64,000 bases of DNA from Persicimonas caeni (GTDB taxonomy: Bacteria > Myxococcota_A > Bradymonadia > Bradymonadales > Bradymonadaceae): contig NZ_CP041186.1 of the NCBI RefSeq assembly GCF_006517175.1, forward strand, positions 1,054,001 through 1,118,000, given 5' to 3'. The translations under genes and the position numbers were made by a program. Each line of letters starts with the position of its first letter. The stretch's first letter is position 1. Below, one piece after another: positions 44,113 to 53,017 of the stretch. A model generated the notes under the pieces. The model saw only the letters and a program-made list of their open reading frames with translations. It did not search any database and had not been told where the DNA came from.

Positions 44113-46122
44113 CTAAAAATGCCCCGGGATCTTGTCGATGATCGCCGGCAGTACCCGGTCGGCGAATACCTCAACCAACTCCCCGTCGAGCTTCTTGGCT
44201 TCGGCCTCCGCTCGCAAAATCGCTACGCCCCGCTCGGGCGTGGCCGCCTTGCGGTACGGACGATCAGCTGCCGTCACCGCGTCGAAGATGTCGGCGATGG
44301 TGAGCATGCGTACCTGCGGAATGATCTCGTCGGCGTCTAGCCCCTGCGGGTACCCGCTGCCGTCGAGCTTTTCGTGGTGCGCACCGGCAATACAGGGTAC
44401 TTGCTTGAGCTCGTCGCCCCACGGAATGCGTTCCAGGTAATCTTGGCTACGCTGGGCGTGGGAGCGCATATCTTCCCACTCCTGCTCGTTGAGTGTCCCC
44501 TTCTTGATGGTGAGGTTCTCGATCTCCTCGGCGGTCAAATACGGATGCCGCTGGCCACAGGGGCTGAGGAAGAAACGCTCGCCGAGCTTCTCGACCCGCT
44601 CGATCTTCTCGTCCTCCAGAAAGGGCGCCGCGGCCACCTCGTATAACCAGTTGAGCGTGCCGTCGAGCTCATCGCAGAAGGATTGATAGCGCGCTTCGAG
44701 CTGATGAAACTTGGTCGGAGGCATCGGCTCTCGGCTGTTGCCAAAATGGCCCCGGATCATGCGCTGGTACTCGAGGGCCTTGATGGTCTCGAAGCGTTGG
44801 CCAATCAGGTCGAGATGCAACTCGGGCAGCCGCTTTCCCTTGCGCAGCACGCTCTCACGCACCGCAATTTTGCCGAAGTCGTGCAACAGAGCAGCATAGC
44901 GTAGTTCTTTTAGTTCCGATCGCTGCAGATAGATGTCTTTGAGGCTGCCCACCTCGATCCCGTTGACCGCCTGGGCAAGTTCGAGGGTGTAGTCCGCCAC
45001 CCGCTCGCTGTGGCCAGCGGTGGTGGGATCGCGAGCTTCGATCGCGTTGACGCTAGCAGCCACGAAGCTCTCGAACATCTCGACGATATTCTCCGAGAGC
45101 TTGGCGCGCTCGAGCGCGAACGCCACGTTGGAGGCAAAGACGCTAAAGAGGTTGAGATCTTGCTTCGAAAAGAGGCTTCCGAGTCCGCGCGTGTCGACCT
45201 GCATCACTCCCAGCAGGGAGCGCTGACCGATCAGCGGAGCGCACAGCGCCGCGGTGATTTGAGCGTCGAGGATCGATTGGCTGACGTTATTGCCCAGCGA
45301 GTCTTTGACGAAGAGCACGCTCTCGCGCGTTTCGATGACCTGACGCAAAATACTGGTGCTCAGGATCGGCTCTTCGCTCTCATCTTCGCTTCCGGGAAGT
45401 TCTCCGCGCACTCGCGAGACAAAGGGGCTCGTCTGGCTGACGTCTTCGGGGTCGTCGGCCAAGGTGATCGCGAAGAAATTCGCTGCCGGAAAGGCCTGGA
45501 AGACCGCATCGACGATCAGGTCGAGGATCTCGTCGAGCTTGGTTTGGCTGTTCAGTTCGCCGGCGAGGCGAAACAAGATGGCCAAGCGATCATCGCTGCT
45601 GGCGATGTCTCGGGGCAACGAGCGTACCCCGCTCATCGCGGTGGTGATCATCGTCTCGCGCGGCCCGGAGACCCCGGCGGCTTGTTGGTGGAGAATCTCT
45701 TCGGTGGGTCCCGAAACCTCGTCAATCTCGACTTTCTCGGTACGCAGCTCCTCTTCACCCGCGCCCAACTCGACGCGGATCAAGGTGCAGCCGACCTGGA
45801 TCTCGGCGCCATCAGCCAAGCGAACCTTGCGCGCCGAATCGTGGTCTTGCAAATGCAACGAGACGTCGTCGACCAACACCAGCGAGCCATGCCGACTCTT
45901 CAGGTCGCGATAGATCAGCTGACCACCTTCGAAACAGAGCTCGCCGTGCTCGTTGGAGACAAATCCATCCGACAACATGAACTCATTGCGAGAGCCGCGG
46001 CCCACGCCGACTCGCTCCCGGTGCGTAAACGAGCGGCTCATCCCAGCGTCAGGGCCGCTCAGCACGGTCATCTTGACGACTTGCCGCTCCCCAGTTGTTA
46101 CGTGCGTGTCTGTCATGCTCAT
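44113..46122 (-). CDS. FHA-GAF-HD-GYP protein, probable c-di-GMP phosphodiesterase with insertion
   Basis: About 669 aa from ATG 46122 (the frame continues 13 codons upstream). The N-terminal FHA domain (about residues 17-115) has VGRGSRNEF and DLKSRHGSLV, which bind phosphothreonine. A GAF domain follows (about 180-340). The HD-GYP domain starts at GHSERVADYTLELA, has LLHDFGK (His414, Asp415), HHEKLDGSGYP (GYP at 590) and IADIFDAVTAADRPYRKA. About 108 residues rich in Phe, Leu and Glu are inserted between HD and the GTLNEQEW segment, which normally follow each other closely. Catalytic residues are kept. The FHA domain and convergence with a Ser/Thr kinase gene suggest phospho-dependent regulation of c-di-GMP turnover; this is inference. 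Confidence 0.85.
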   Translation of the reverse strand: MSMTDTHVTTGERQVVKMTVLSGPDAGMSRSFTHRERVGVGRGSRNEFMLSDGFVSNEHGELCFEGGQLIYRDLKSRHGSLVLVDDVSLHLQDHDSARKVRLADGAEIQVGCTLIRVELGAGEEELRTEKVEIDEVSGPTEEILHQQAAGVSGPRETMITTAMSGVRSLPRDIASSDDRLAILFRLAGELNSQTKLDEILDLIVDAVFQAFPAANFFAITLADDPEDVSQTSPFVSRVRGELPGSEDESEEPILSTSILRQVIETRESVLFVKDSLGNNVSQSILDAQITAALCAPLIGQRSLLGVMQVDTRGLGSLFSKQDLNLFSVFASNVAFALERAKLSENIVEMFESFVAASVNAIEARDPTTAGHSERVADYTLELAQAVNGIEVGSLKDIYLQRSELKELRYAALLHDFGKIAVRESVLRKGKRLPELHLDLIGQRFETIKALEYQRMIRGHFGNSREPMPPTKFHQLEARYQSFCDELDGTLNWLYEVAAAPFLEDEKIERVEKLGERFFLSPCGQRHPYLTAEEIENLTIKKGTLNEQEWEDMRSHAQRSQDYLERIPWGDELKQVPCIAGAHHEKLDGSGYPQGLDADEIIPQVRMLTIADIFDAVTAADRPYRKAATPERGVAILRAEAEAKKLDGELVEVFADRVLPAIIDKIPGHF

Positions 46123-46353
46123 GGTTGGATCGGGGGTGCTACAGGAGCGGTAGTCTAACACACGGCCTTATGCGTCGCCATGGAGAGAGCAACTTCGATG
46201 CTCGACAACAGCCTGTGGGCACACTAACGGGGCCCACGTCACGGGCACTCGCCCCGATTTCTTGTAGTGCGTCGTAGTTTTCGCACAATAGAAGGACGGG
46301 CTGATAACATGCGAGCCTGTCAGATGTTCACCGCGCCTGTCGGCGGAGATGTA

Positions 46354-48978
46354 ATGAATCGTTTGCAGCAAAGGATGATACGCACCCGATTTGCCTTGGC
46401 AGCTATCGCAGCCACGATGCTGCTCGGCTGCGGCGGCGACGACAGCGGTACCAATGAGGGGCACAACGTCGCCAATAACACAGTCGAAGACGCCGGCACA
46501 GGCGACATCCGCGATGCGTCCTCGGATGCGACCAGCTATGATACGTCCGGGGGCGACACGGCTGCTGATGCCGCCGAGCCGAGCCGGTACGAGCCGTCGC
46601 TGAGCGATCTTGGAGCGCCCCCGGCGAACTGTACGACGTCTGTGGTTAATTCGACAACGAACGCCACGGAAACGCGCGCGCGCCTCTTTGTACCCAGCTA
46701 CAGAATCGACTTCGACGCCCTCTCTTCCCATCGAGCTTTTCGAGAGCATATCCACGAGATGGTTCACGAAAAGGTGCTGCCTTGCCGCGCCGAGGCCAGC
46801 CCGAACGTGGTCGTATTTCCCGAGTCGATGGGCCTGCCGATGTGGCTCATCGGCGACAAAGCCTCCGCGGCACGTGGGTTTTCCGAGTCGACCCAGGCGC
46901 TGACCGCGATGGTCGGCCAAGTCCAACAAGCTTATACCTATTACGGCGAAAAGTTTCCCGACACCTCCATCACCTCGCGCTTTGTGCTGGCGATGACCGA
47001 TCCGGTCGTGCGCGCCACCTACGATACGTTCGGCCGCATCGCCGACCGCTACGACCTGTATGTATCGGTGACCGTGGATTTGCCCGACTTCCAAAAGACC
47101 ACCGACGCGTCGGTGGTGAGCCGCCTGGCCGACCCGGACTTCGACACCCACGACTACGCCTACGAGGCTACGAGCCCCAAAGTCCATAATCGCCAGATCC
47201 TCTTCGGGCCCGACGGCGAAGTGGTCGACGAGACGCTCAAGACGTACGTGACGGCGATGGAACTCGACCAACTCGCCTTGGCCGCAGGCGACTTCACCGA
47301 CATCCACCCCATGCAGACCCCATGGGGGAGAACGGGCGTCGTTATCTCCAAGCCCGCCTGGATGCCCGACGTGCAGGACCGCCTCGACGATCTGGGGGCC
47401 GAGGTGATCTTCCAGCCCGAAGCCTTCTTCGGCGGCTGGGTCCCCCCGCTCCCGCCGGACACTCCCGAAGAGCAGGTTCGCTGGGAACCCGACTTATTCA
47501 TGCTCGGCGGATGGAACCTGGTGCAGCGAGCGCCGCGCGCGACCCACAATTTCGTGTCCCAATTGACCGGCAACTTCTTCGAGATGACCAGCGATGCTCA
47601 GGTCCAGATCATCGAGAAGGCCGCGCGAGCGTCAGGCTCCGGCGAATTCGTCGGTCAACGTGGCCCACTTTCAGGCAATACTTTCATCGGACCCTGGGTC
47701 GTCGAGGACCCCGGCCTGTCCGAGCCCAACCTGACGCTCGCCCAGCGGCGCGAGCGCCTGCGCGACGTGGGGGCAAAACTCTTGCCCGGCTCCGGGGATC
47801 CTCTCGAGGGCGAGTACGTCCAGGGCATGTGGGCCGCCGACTTGAGCGGCCCGGCCACCACCGAGCCGGTCGAGGTGCAGACCCACCCGCAGCTCGCCGT
47901 CGTCGAAGGCGCCACCTACGTGGTGAGCAGCCGAGGGGCCGTCGGAGAGCGCACGATCGCCGTCGAGATTTTCGAAGGTGGCAGCCTCACAGGCTCGTTC
48001 GAGCAGGCCACGTCGGGCTACGACGTCATTCGTCCAGCCATCGCCACGGATGGCACAAAGCTGCATATTGTCGCCGAATTGGTCGGCAAGGACGAAAACC
48101 GCCTGCTGTACACGAGCTTCGATCCGGCACAGCGAGCCTTCGTCGACAGCGGCAAGCTCATCGATACGAATCTCGTCGGTGAATGGGCGTTTCATCCGTC
48201 GATCGCCGTGGTCGACACCGTGTTGCACATGAGCTGGATCAAGCGTGTCGGCAATGCCAACCGCGCATTCTACGCCCAGACAAGCCTTGCCGAGCCCTTC
48301 GCCAACTTGGCGGTCAACGCCGAGCTCGAGCCGCGCCCGGACAACCGCGCCGAACTCGAAGCTAACCAGTGGGACGCGCGTGTCGCCGTCGACGCACAGG
48401 CAATTGCGGTGACATGGATCGACTTCAAGAACTGGCAATGGGAAGTCATGGTATCTGTGAGCACCGACGGTGGGCTCGGCTGGTCCGAGCCGGTGCGTGT
48501 CGATGCTGTGCCCGACGGTGTCGAAGCGCTCAGCTCCACGCCGGCGATCACCTCTCTTGGGGGGGGCGAGTTTATGATCGCCTGGACTGACGCACGCGCG
48601 ACCCGTCCGAACACCCGCATTGCAACTCGCACCATTTCAGTAGCCGGCGATGCAATGCTGAGCATGGGAGCGCCACAACGCCTCGGCGAAGCAGCTCCGT
48701 TCGACCAGTGGATGTGGCGCCCTGCCTTCGTCGAGACGGCCAATGGACCTGCCGTGGTCTACGAAACACTTGTGGACAACGCCTGGTCCATCGAACTCGT
48801 CGAGTTCGACGCCGACGGTACCGCCGAAGCCCCCATGGCCCTTGTGGACGCAACACAAACCGCCAAGCACTTCGCCGCCGCGCAGGCAACCAATGAGGGC
48901 TTCCAGGTGGTATTCGAAGAGGTCGGTCCGGCGGAACGGGGCGCCTCGGACGTCGTCCTGCACGACGTTCTGCGCTAG
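46354..48978 (+). CDS. Lipoprotein with nitrilase-like domain (Cys to Ser) and Asp-box C-terminal domain
   Basis: 874 aa from ATG 46354, 6 bp after GGAGA. The lipobox is MLLGC, followed by an acidic Asp/Thr/Ser linker (about residues 30-80). Residues 115-420 resemble a carbon-nitrogen hydrolase: VVVFPESMG (Glu157), ETLKTY (Lys296) and TPWGRTGVVISKPAWMPDV, where Ser332 replaces the nucleophilic Cys, then LGAEVIFQPEAFFGGW. Glu and Lys are kept, so the site is mutated at the nucleophile only. The C-terminal 350 residues carry repeated beta strands and one clear Asp box (VSTDGGLGWSEPV), as in sialidase/BNR propellers. It is therefore probably a cell-surface binding protein or an enzyme with altered chemistry. 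The upstream 29 in-frame codons are not needed. Confidence 0.75.
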   Translation: MNRLQQRMIRTRFALAAIAATMLLGCGGDDSGTNEGHNVANNTVEDAGTGDIRDASSDATSYDTSGGDTAADAAEPSRYEPSLSDLGAPPANCTTSVVNSTTNATETRARLFVPSYRIDFDALSSHRAFREHIHEMVHEKVLPCRAEASPNVVVFPESMGLPMWLIGDKASAARGFSESTQALTAMVGQVQQAYTYYGEKFPDTSITSRFVLAMTDPVVRATYDTFGRIADRYDLYVSVTVDLPDFQKTTDASVVSRLADPDFDTHDYAYEATSPKVHNRQILFGPDGEVVDETLKTYVTAMELDQLALAAGDFTDIHPMQTPWGRTGVVISKPAWMPDVQDRLDDLGAEVIFQPEAFFGGWVPPLPPDTPEEQVRWEPDLFMLGGWNLVQRAPRATHNFVSQLTGNFFEMTSDAQVQIIEKAARASGSGEFVGQRGPLSGNTFIGPWVVEDPGLSEPNLTLAQRRERLRDVGAKLLPGSGDPLEGEYVQGMWAADLSGPATTEPVEVQTHPQLAVVEGATYVVSSRGAVGERTIAVEIFEGGSLTGSFEQATSGYDVIRPAIATDGTKLHIVAELVGKDENRLLYTSFDPAQRAFVDSGKLIDTNLVGEWAFHPSIAVVDTVLHMSWIKRVGNANRAFYAQTSLAEPFANLAVNAELEPRPDNRAELEANQWDARVAVDAQAIAVTWIDFKNWQWEVMVSVSTDGGLGWSEPVRVDAVPDGVEALSSTPAITSLGGGEFMIAWTDARATRPNTRIATRTISVAGDAMLSMGAPQRLGEAAPFDQWMWRPAFVETANGPAVVYETLVDNAWSIELVEFDADGTAEAPMALVDATQTAKHFAAAQATNEGFQVVFEEVGPAERGASDVVLHDVLR

Positions 48979-49009
48979 AGAACTCGAAATAAGGGGGTGG
49001 GGGGCAGGC

Positions 49010-50143
49010 TCATGCCTGTTCGTATAGCGCGAGCACCTTTCGCATGGCCGCCGACATAGGAAGTCGCTCGAGCTCGTCACGCGAAACCCAGTCGACGGGC
49101 TGGTCGAACTCGGCGGCGCCCTCCGGTGGCTCCTCGGTGTCGAGGCGGCGTGCTTCGGCGCGAATGGTCATGCGGATATGCGAGAAATGGTGGACGAGCT
49201 CTCCGAGATCGTTGGGCTCACTCGTCTCGAGACCCGCAGTCGCCAGACACTGCTCGAGGTATGCGTCGACCGATGACGCCTTTCCATCCTCATCGACGAC
49301 CGTCGGAAACTCCCACAATCCGCCGAGGAGGCCATCAGGCGGACGCTTGACGACCAGAAACCGCTCCGCACGCCCCGTTCCAAATACGACGACCGAGGTG
49401 CCGACGGTCATGGGACGTTGTCGCGTGCGCTTGGCCGTGGCGGGGTACTCGGTGGGCTCGCCCTCGGCAAAGGCGATGCAGTGTTCGCGTACCGGGCACA
49501 GCATACATGTGGGACTCTGAGGCGTGCAGATGGTCGCGCCGAGTTCCATCATCGCCTGGTTGAAATCGCCGGGCGCATCCGGATCGACCAGGTCGCCGGC
49601 GAGCGCCCAGTACAGCTTTTGATTGGCCGTTGCTTTCGGGTCGCCGCTGATAGCGCGCAAACGAGACAGAACCCGCTCGACATTTCCATCGACCACGGGC
49701 ACGGGCTCATCAAAGGCGATGGATGCAATAGCGCCGGCGGTATACGGACCGATGCCCTTGAGCGATTTCAGCTGCTTGACGGTGCGTGGAACCTCGCCGC
49801 CCATCTCGTCGACGACGACGGCGGCCGACTCGTGCAGAAAGCGCGCGCGTCGGTAGTAGCCCAACCCTGCCCACAGCTCCATGACGTCTTCGCGCTCGGC
49901 ACGAGCCAAGTCTTCCACGGTCGGAAATCGCTCCAACCAGCGGTGGTAGTAGTCGATGACCGTGGCCACCTGAGTCTGCTGGAGCATGATCTCCGAGACC
50001 CAAACGGCATAAGGGTCGCCGATATCGCGCCAAGGCAGCTCGCGCTTATGGTGCGCGTACCAACTGAGCAGCGCACGACGAAGGCTGTCGCACTCGTCGG
50101 CGCTGAATTGATGTTCGCTGGCTATTTCGGCGGTTCGAGACAT
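49010..50143 (-). CDS. mutY: MutY, adenine DNA glycosylase
   Basis: The 377-aa base-excision enzyme removes A mispaired with 8-oxoG. Seen: the catalytic Glu in SEIMLQQTQV, helix-hairpin-helix LKGIGPYTAGAI with Asp in PVVDGNVERVL, the iron-sulfur cluster ligands C-x6-C-x2-C-x5-C (CTPQSPTCMLCPVREHC), and a C-terminal Nudix-like domain (about 235-370) that reads 8-oxoG, with the loop HHFSHIRM. The length fits (about 350-380). It is 21 bp downstream of a small lipoprotein gene. Confidence 0.95.
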   Translation of the reverse strand: MSRTAEIASEHQFSADECDSLRRALLSWYAHHKRELPWRDIGDPYAVWVSEIMLQQTQVATVIDYYHRWLERFPTVEDLARAEREDVMELWAGLGYYRRARFLHESAAVVVDEMGGEVPRTVKQLKSLKGIGPYTAGAIASIAFDEPVPVVDGNVERVLSRLRAISGDPKATANQKLYWALAGDLVDPDAPGDFNQAMMELGATICTPQSPTCMLCPVREHCIAFAEGEPTEYPATAKRTRQRPMTVGTSVVVFGTGRAERFLVVKRPPDGLLGGLWEFPTVVDEDGKASSVDAYLEQCLATAGLETSEPNDLGELVHHFSHIRMTIRAEARRLDTEEPPEGAAEFDQPVDWVSRDELERLPMSAAMRKVLALYEQA

Positions 50144-50164
50144 AGAGGCGCGATTGACGTCGGC

Positions 50165-50524
50165 TTATTCTTGCTCTTGGCAGATACCGGGCGGGTCCGA
50201 CGCTTCCTCACAACTCTCGCAGCCCAACGTGTCGTCGGAGAAGAATTGGCCCGACTCGCACAGGCACTCTTCGGCGCACTGGGCGACGGGACATCCGCGC
50301 TCGTCGTCCTCGATGAAGAACCCGCACCCGGGACGACAGTCCGGATCGGGAACCGCCGGGCACGCCGAGCACAACTCGTTGGCCTCGTCGAAGTACTCAC
50401 CGGGGCGGCAATCCTCGGGCTGATCGGTTGCCTCACCGCATGCAAACAGCGCGGCAAACGCGATCAGCAACAAACAAGTCGCCGCGACACGCCATCTCAC
50501 GAAATGTCGCCCTCGATGCTCCAT
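50165..50524 (-). CDS. Small Cys-rich lipoprotein upstream of mutY
   Basis: 119 aa from ATG 50524. Signal peptide VAATCLLLIAFAALFAC ends in a lipobox-like LFAC. The mature 90 residues hold 13 Cys in short repeats (CRPGEYFDEANELCSACPAV, DPDCRPGCGFF, RGCPVAQCAEECLCESGQFF, LGCESC), like disulfide-rich EGF or keratin-like modules. Such small Cys-rich lipoproteins are common in myxobacteria-like genomes but have no assigned function. The stop is 21 bp before mutY. The frame goes on 32 codons upstream without a plausible start. Confidence 0.75.
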   Translation of the reverse strand: MEHRGRHFVRWRVAATCLLLIAFAALFACGEATDQPEDCRPGEYFDEANELCSACPAVPDPDCRPGCGFFIEDDERGCPVAQCAEECLCESGQFFSDDTLGCESCEEASDPPGICQEQE

Positions 50525-50871
50525 GGCCTCAGTCCCTCGAACAGGTTGTCCAGCGACGCCGATGACCCATCGGCGCGGTGAATGTACGCAAGGTGTCCTA
50601 TCAAAACTGGCAGCGAGCACACAAGCTTCCAGCCTCGAGCAGGAGCCTGCTCAGCTTGCCGGCTGCGCGGGACGGATTATCTTGTGTAGTAGCCGCCAAA
50701 CTCGAACAAGTGGATAACTGATACTCCAAAATCGGCGATTCCACCGAGACAGCGCCCTCTTTCTTTGCTACAGTGAACTTTAGAAGCCATTTCGCATGTA
50801 GCAGATGATGTTTGAGGAGCGCCAACCGGCAGCTCTCGATCCAATGATCGCTTTCGCCAAGGAGATTGGCG
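50525..50871 (+). other. 347-bp intergenic region between divergent genes
   Basis: The region separates the minus-strand Cys-rich lipoprotein/mutY pair from the plus-strand hypothetical gene. A perfect short palindrome (GAGCAGGAGCCTGCTC, about 50637-50652) and an AAGGAG site (50859-50864) for the downstream gene are visible. I see no clear promoter pair, RNA gene or open frame with coding character. Confidence 0.4.
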
Positions 50872-51543
50872 TTGATTAATGGTATTGGCAAACGAGCGCA
50901 CCGACATTTGGCCCCCTGGGCCGGGTTGATGGTGTGGATACTGGTCAGCCTCGTCACCTCGGTGGCCGTGGCCGAACAGTCTCCCAAATTGCTCAAACTG
51001 CGCGACAGTGACCGCAGCGCCAGCCGCGCCGATCATTTCGACCTGCCCTCGCCACACACGATTTCGGTGGGCGGGGAGTTGGCCGCGCCGTCACATCACG
51101 CCAAGATCTTGTCGGAGGTGGCTCGCCGTCCCGCGCCCCAGTGGCCGCAAACCGCGACACAGCCGATCAACCTGATCCCGCCGGTCCTCGTCATGCGTGA
51201 CAACCGTACTGACGACGGCAATCAGTTGGCCTGGGGACTCGCCGGCACCGGCGCGTCCATCTTCACCGGCGCCCTGCTCTTCCACATCGAGTCGATGGCG
51301 CTCCAGAGCGAATACGAACAGTTGGCAGCCAGCGCCAGCGCGCGTCGCTACCGAGAAATCCGCAACCAGATCGACCAGACGCGCAAGTTCGTCACGGCAC
51401 TGTACGCCGTAGGTGGCTCGATGGTCACCAGCGGTGTGGTACTCATGGCGACCGACAACCACGACGGTGGTGGACTGACCGCCAAACTCGTACCTCACTG
51501 GATGCACGGCAACCCCGCCGCGCGCTTGAAGGTCTCGTTCTGA
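50872..51543 (+). CDS. Hypothetical exported or membrane protein
   Basis: About 223 aa from TTG 50872, chosen because AAGGAG (50859-50864) sits 7 bp before it; a TTG at 50866 is too close. The N-terminus (GLMVWILVSLVTSVAVAEQ) is a signal peptide, probably cleaved after AVA. Residues 35-110 are polar. Two more hydrophobic helices follow (LAWGLAGTGASIFTGALLF and FVTALYAVGGSMVTSGVVL) with a charged helix between them. No family is recognised. Codon use and GC pattern match the neighbours, so it is probably a real gene. Confidence 0.6.
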   Translation: MINGIGKRAHRHLAPWAGLMVWILVSLVTSVAVAEQSPKLLKLRDSDRSASRADHFDLPSPHTISVGGELAAPSHHAKILSEVARRPAPQWPQTATQPINLIPPVLVMRDNRTDDGNQLAWGLAGTGASIFTGALLFHIESMALQSEYEQLAASASARRYREIRNQIDQTRKFVTALYAVGGSMVTSGVVLMATDNHDGGGLTAKLVPHWMHGNPAARLKVSF

Positions 51544-51744
51544 GAATCTTCGCCCTCGCGACAGTGTTAGCCAATTGAAGGCTATTGCTCCCTTGCAAAG
51601 GTTATCTGTTTTTGGTTCTTGATACTTGGTTTGCCAGTGACGTACATCTTTGTTGAACCAAGACCCAAGACCTAAAAGCACTTCAACCTTCGCCGCCACT
51701 GTGAAGAGGCCCGAAGACTACGGACGCCCCAAGCCACTCAAAGC

Positions 51745-53010
51745 ATGCAGAAAACCAAGTACCTCATCATCGGCGCCGGCATGTCCGGCCTCGCCTTCGC
51801 AAACTTCGTCGATTCGGACGACTATCTCGTCCTGGAGCGCGAGCCCGAGATCGGGGGCTGGTGCAAGACGATCAAAAAGAAGGGCTTCGTCTGGGATTTC
51901 TCGGGCCACTTCTTTCACTTCAAGCGCCCCGAAATCGAGAAGTACCTGCGCGATCGGATGCCCGCCGATGAAGTGACCACCGTCGTCAAGAATTCGAAGA
52001 TCATCTACAAGGACGCGCTGGTCGATTTTCCCTTCCAGAAGAATATCCACCAACTCCCGCAAGAGGACTTCATCGAGTGCCTCTATGACCTGTACTTTCG
52101 CGATGAGGTCAAAGACGAGTTCGACCAGGATAGCTTCAAGGGGATGCTCTACGAGAAGTTTGGCAAGGGGATCAGCGAGAAGTTCTTGGTGCCTTACAAC
52201 GAGAAGTTGTACGCCTGCGACCTCGAGGAACTCGACCGCAACGCGATGGGGCGGTTCTTCCCGTACGCCGACCTCGAGGACATCATCCGCAACATGCGCC
52301 GGCCGGACAACGTCTCGTACAATGCGACGTTCACCTACCCGAAAAACGGCGCGATCATGTACGTCAACGCGCTCGCCTCGGAGGTACCCGACGAGAAGAT
52401 CTTGCTCGAACAAGATCTGACCAACATCGATCTGCAGCGCAAAGTCGCCACGACCTCGAGCGGCGACGAAATCGAGTTCGAGTACGTCGTCTCCTCGGCC
52501 CCCTTCGACAAGCTGTTGCAGATTGCGGAACTCGAGCACGACCCGTCGGTCTTCACCTACAACAAGGTGCTCTGCTTCAACCTGGGCTTCGACAAGAAGG
52601 GCCCGGAAGGCATCCACTGGATCTATCTGCCCGAGAAAAAGTACTCCTTCTATCGGGTGGGCTTCTACGACAATATCCTGGGGACCGACCGCATGAGCAT
52701 GTATGTCGAACTCGGCTTCGAGAAGGACGCCGAGGTCGACCGCCAGGCGATGAAAGCGCAGGTGCTAGAAGACCTGAAGACAGCCGGCATCGTCGAGGAC
52801 CACGAGCTCGTGGCCGACCACAGCGTCGTGCTCGACCCGGCCTACGTGCACATCACGCAAGACTCGCGCGCGGAGTTCGACCGCCTCAGCTCTATCCTGG
52901 AGCTACGCGGCGTCCACTCGATCGGACGCTACGGAGGATGGACCTACTGCTCCATCGAGGACAACATCGTCGAAGCGAGGGAACTGGCCGAGAAGTTCAA
53001 CGCCCTGTGA
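51745..53010 (+). CDS. FAD-dependent protein, UDP-galactopyranose mutase-like
   Basis: The 421-aa protein has an N-terminal Rossmann FAD site YLIIGAGMSGLAFANF and the second glycine motif EIGGWCKT, then HFFHFKRPEIEKYL, FPFQKNIHQLP and VPYNEKLYACDLEEL. These lie at the positions of the mobile loop and active-site region of UDP-galactopyranose mutase and related amine-oxidase-fold flavoproteins; a role in making a galactofuranose-like sugar nucleotide is a guess from that likeness. The C-terminus returns to the FAD domain (GVHSIGRYGGW). The start is ATG 51745. It is convergent with mgtE, 8 bp between stops. Confidence 0.72.
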   Translation: MQKTKYLIIGAGMSGLAFANFVDSDDYLVLEREPEIGGWCKTIKKKGFVWDFSGHFFHFKRPEIEKYLRDRMPADEVTTVVKNSKIIYKDALVDFPFQKNIHQLPQEDFIECLYDLYFRDEVKDEFDQDSFKGMLYEKFGKGISEKFLVPYNEKLYACDLEELDRNAMGRFFPYADLEDIIRNMRRPDNVSYNATFTYPKNGAIMYVNALASEVPDEKILLEQDLTNIDLQRKVATTSSGDEIEFEYVVSSAPFDKLLQIAELEHDPSVFTYNKVLCFNLGFDKKGPEGIHWIYLPEKKYSFYRVGFYDNILGTDRMSMYVELGFEKDAEVDRQAMKAQVLEDLKTAGIVEDHELVADHSVVLDPAYVHITQDSRAEFDRLSSILELRGVHSIGRYGGWTYCSIEDNIVEARELAEKFNAL

Positions 53011-53017
53011 GCCGCGC

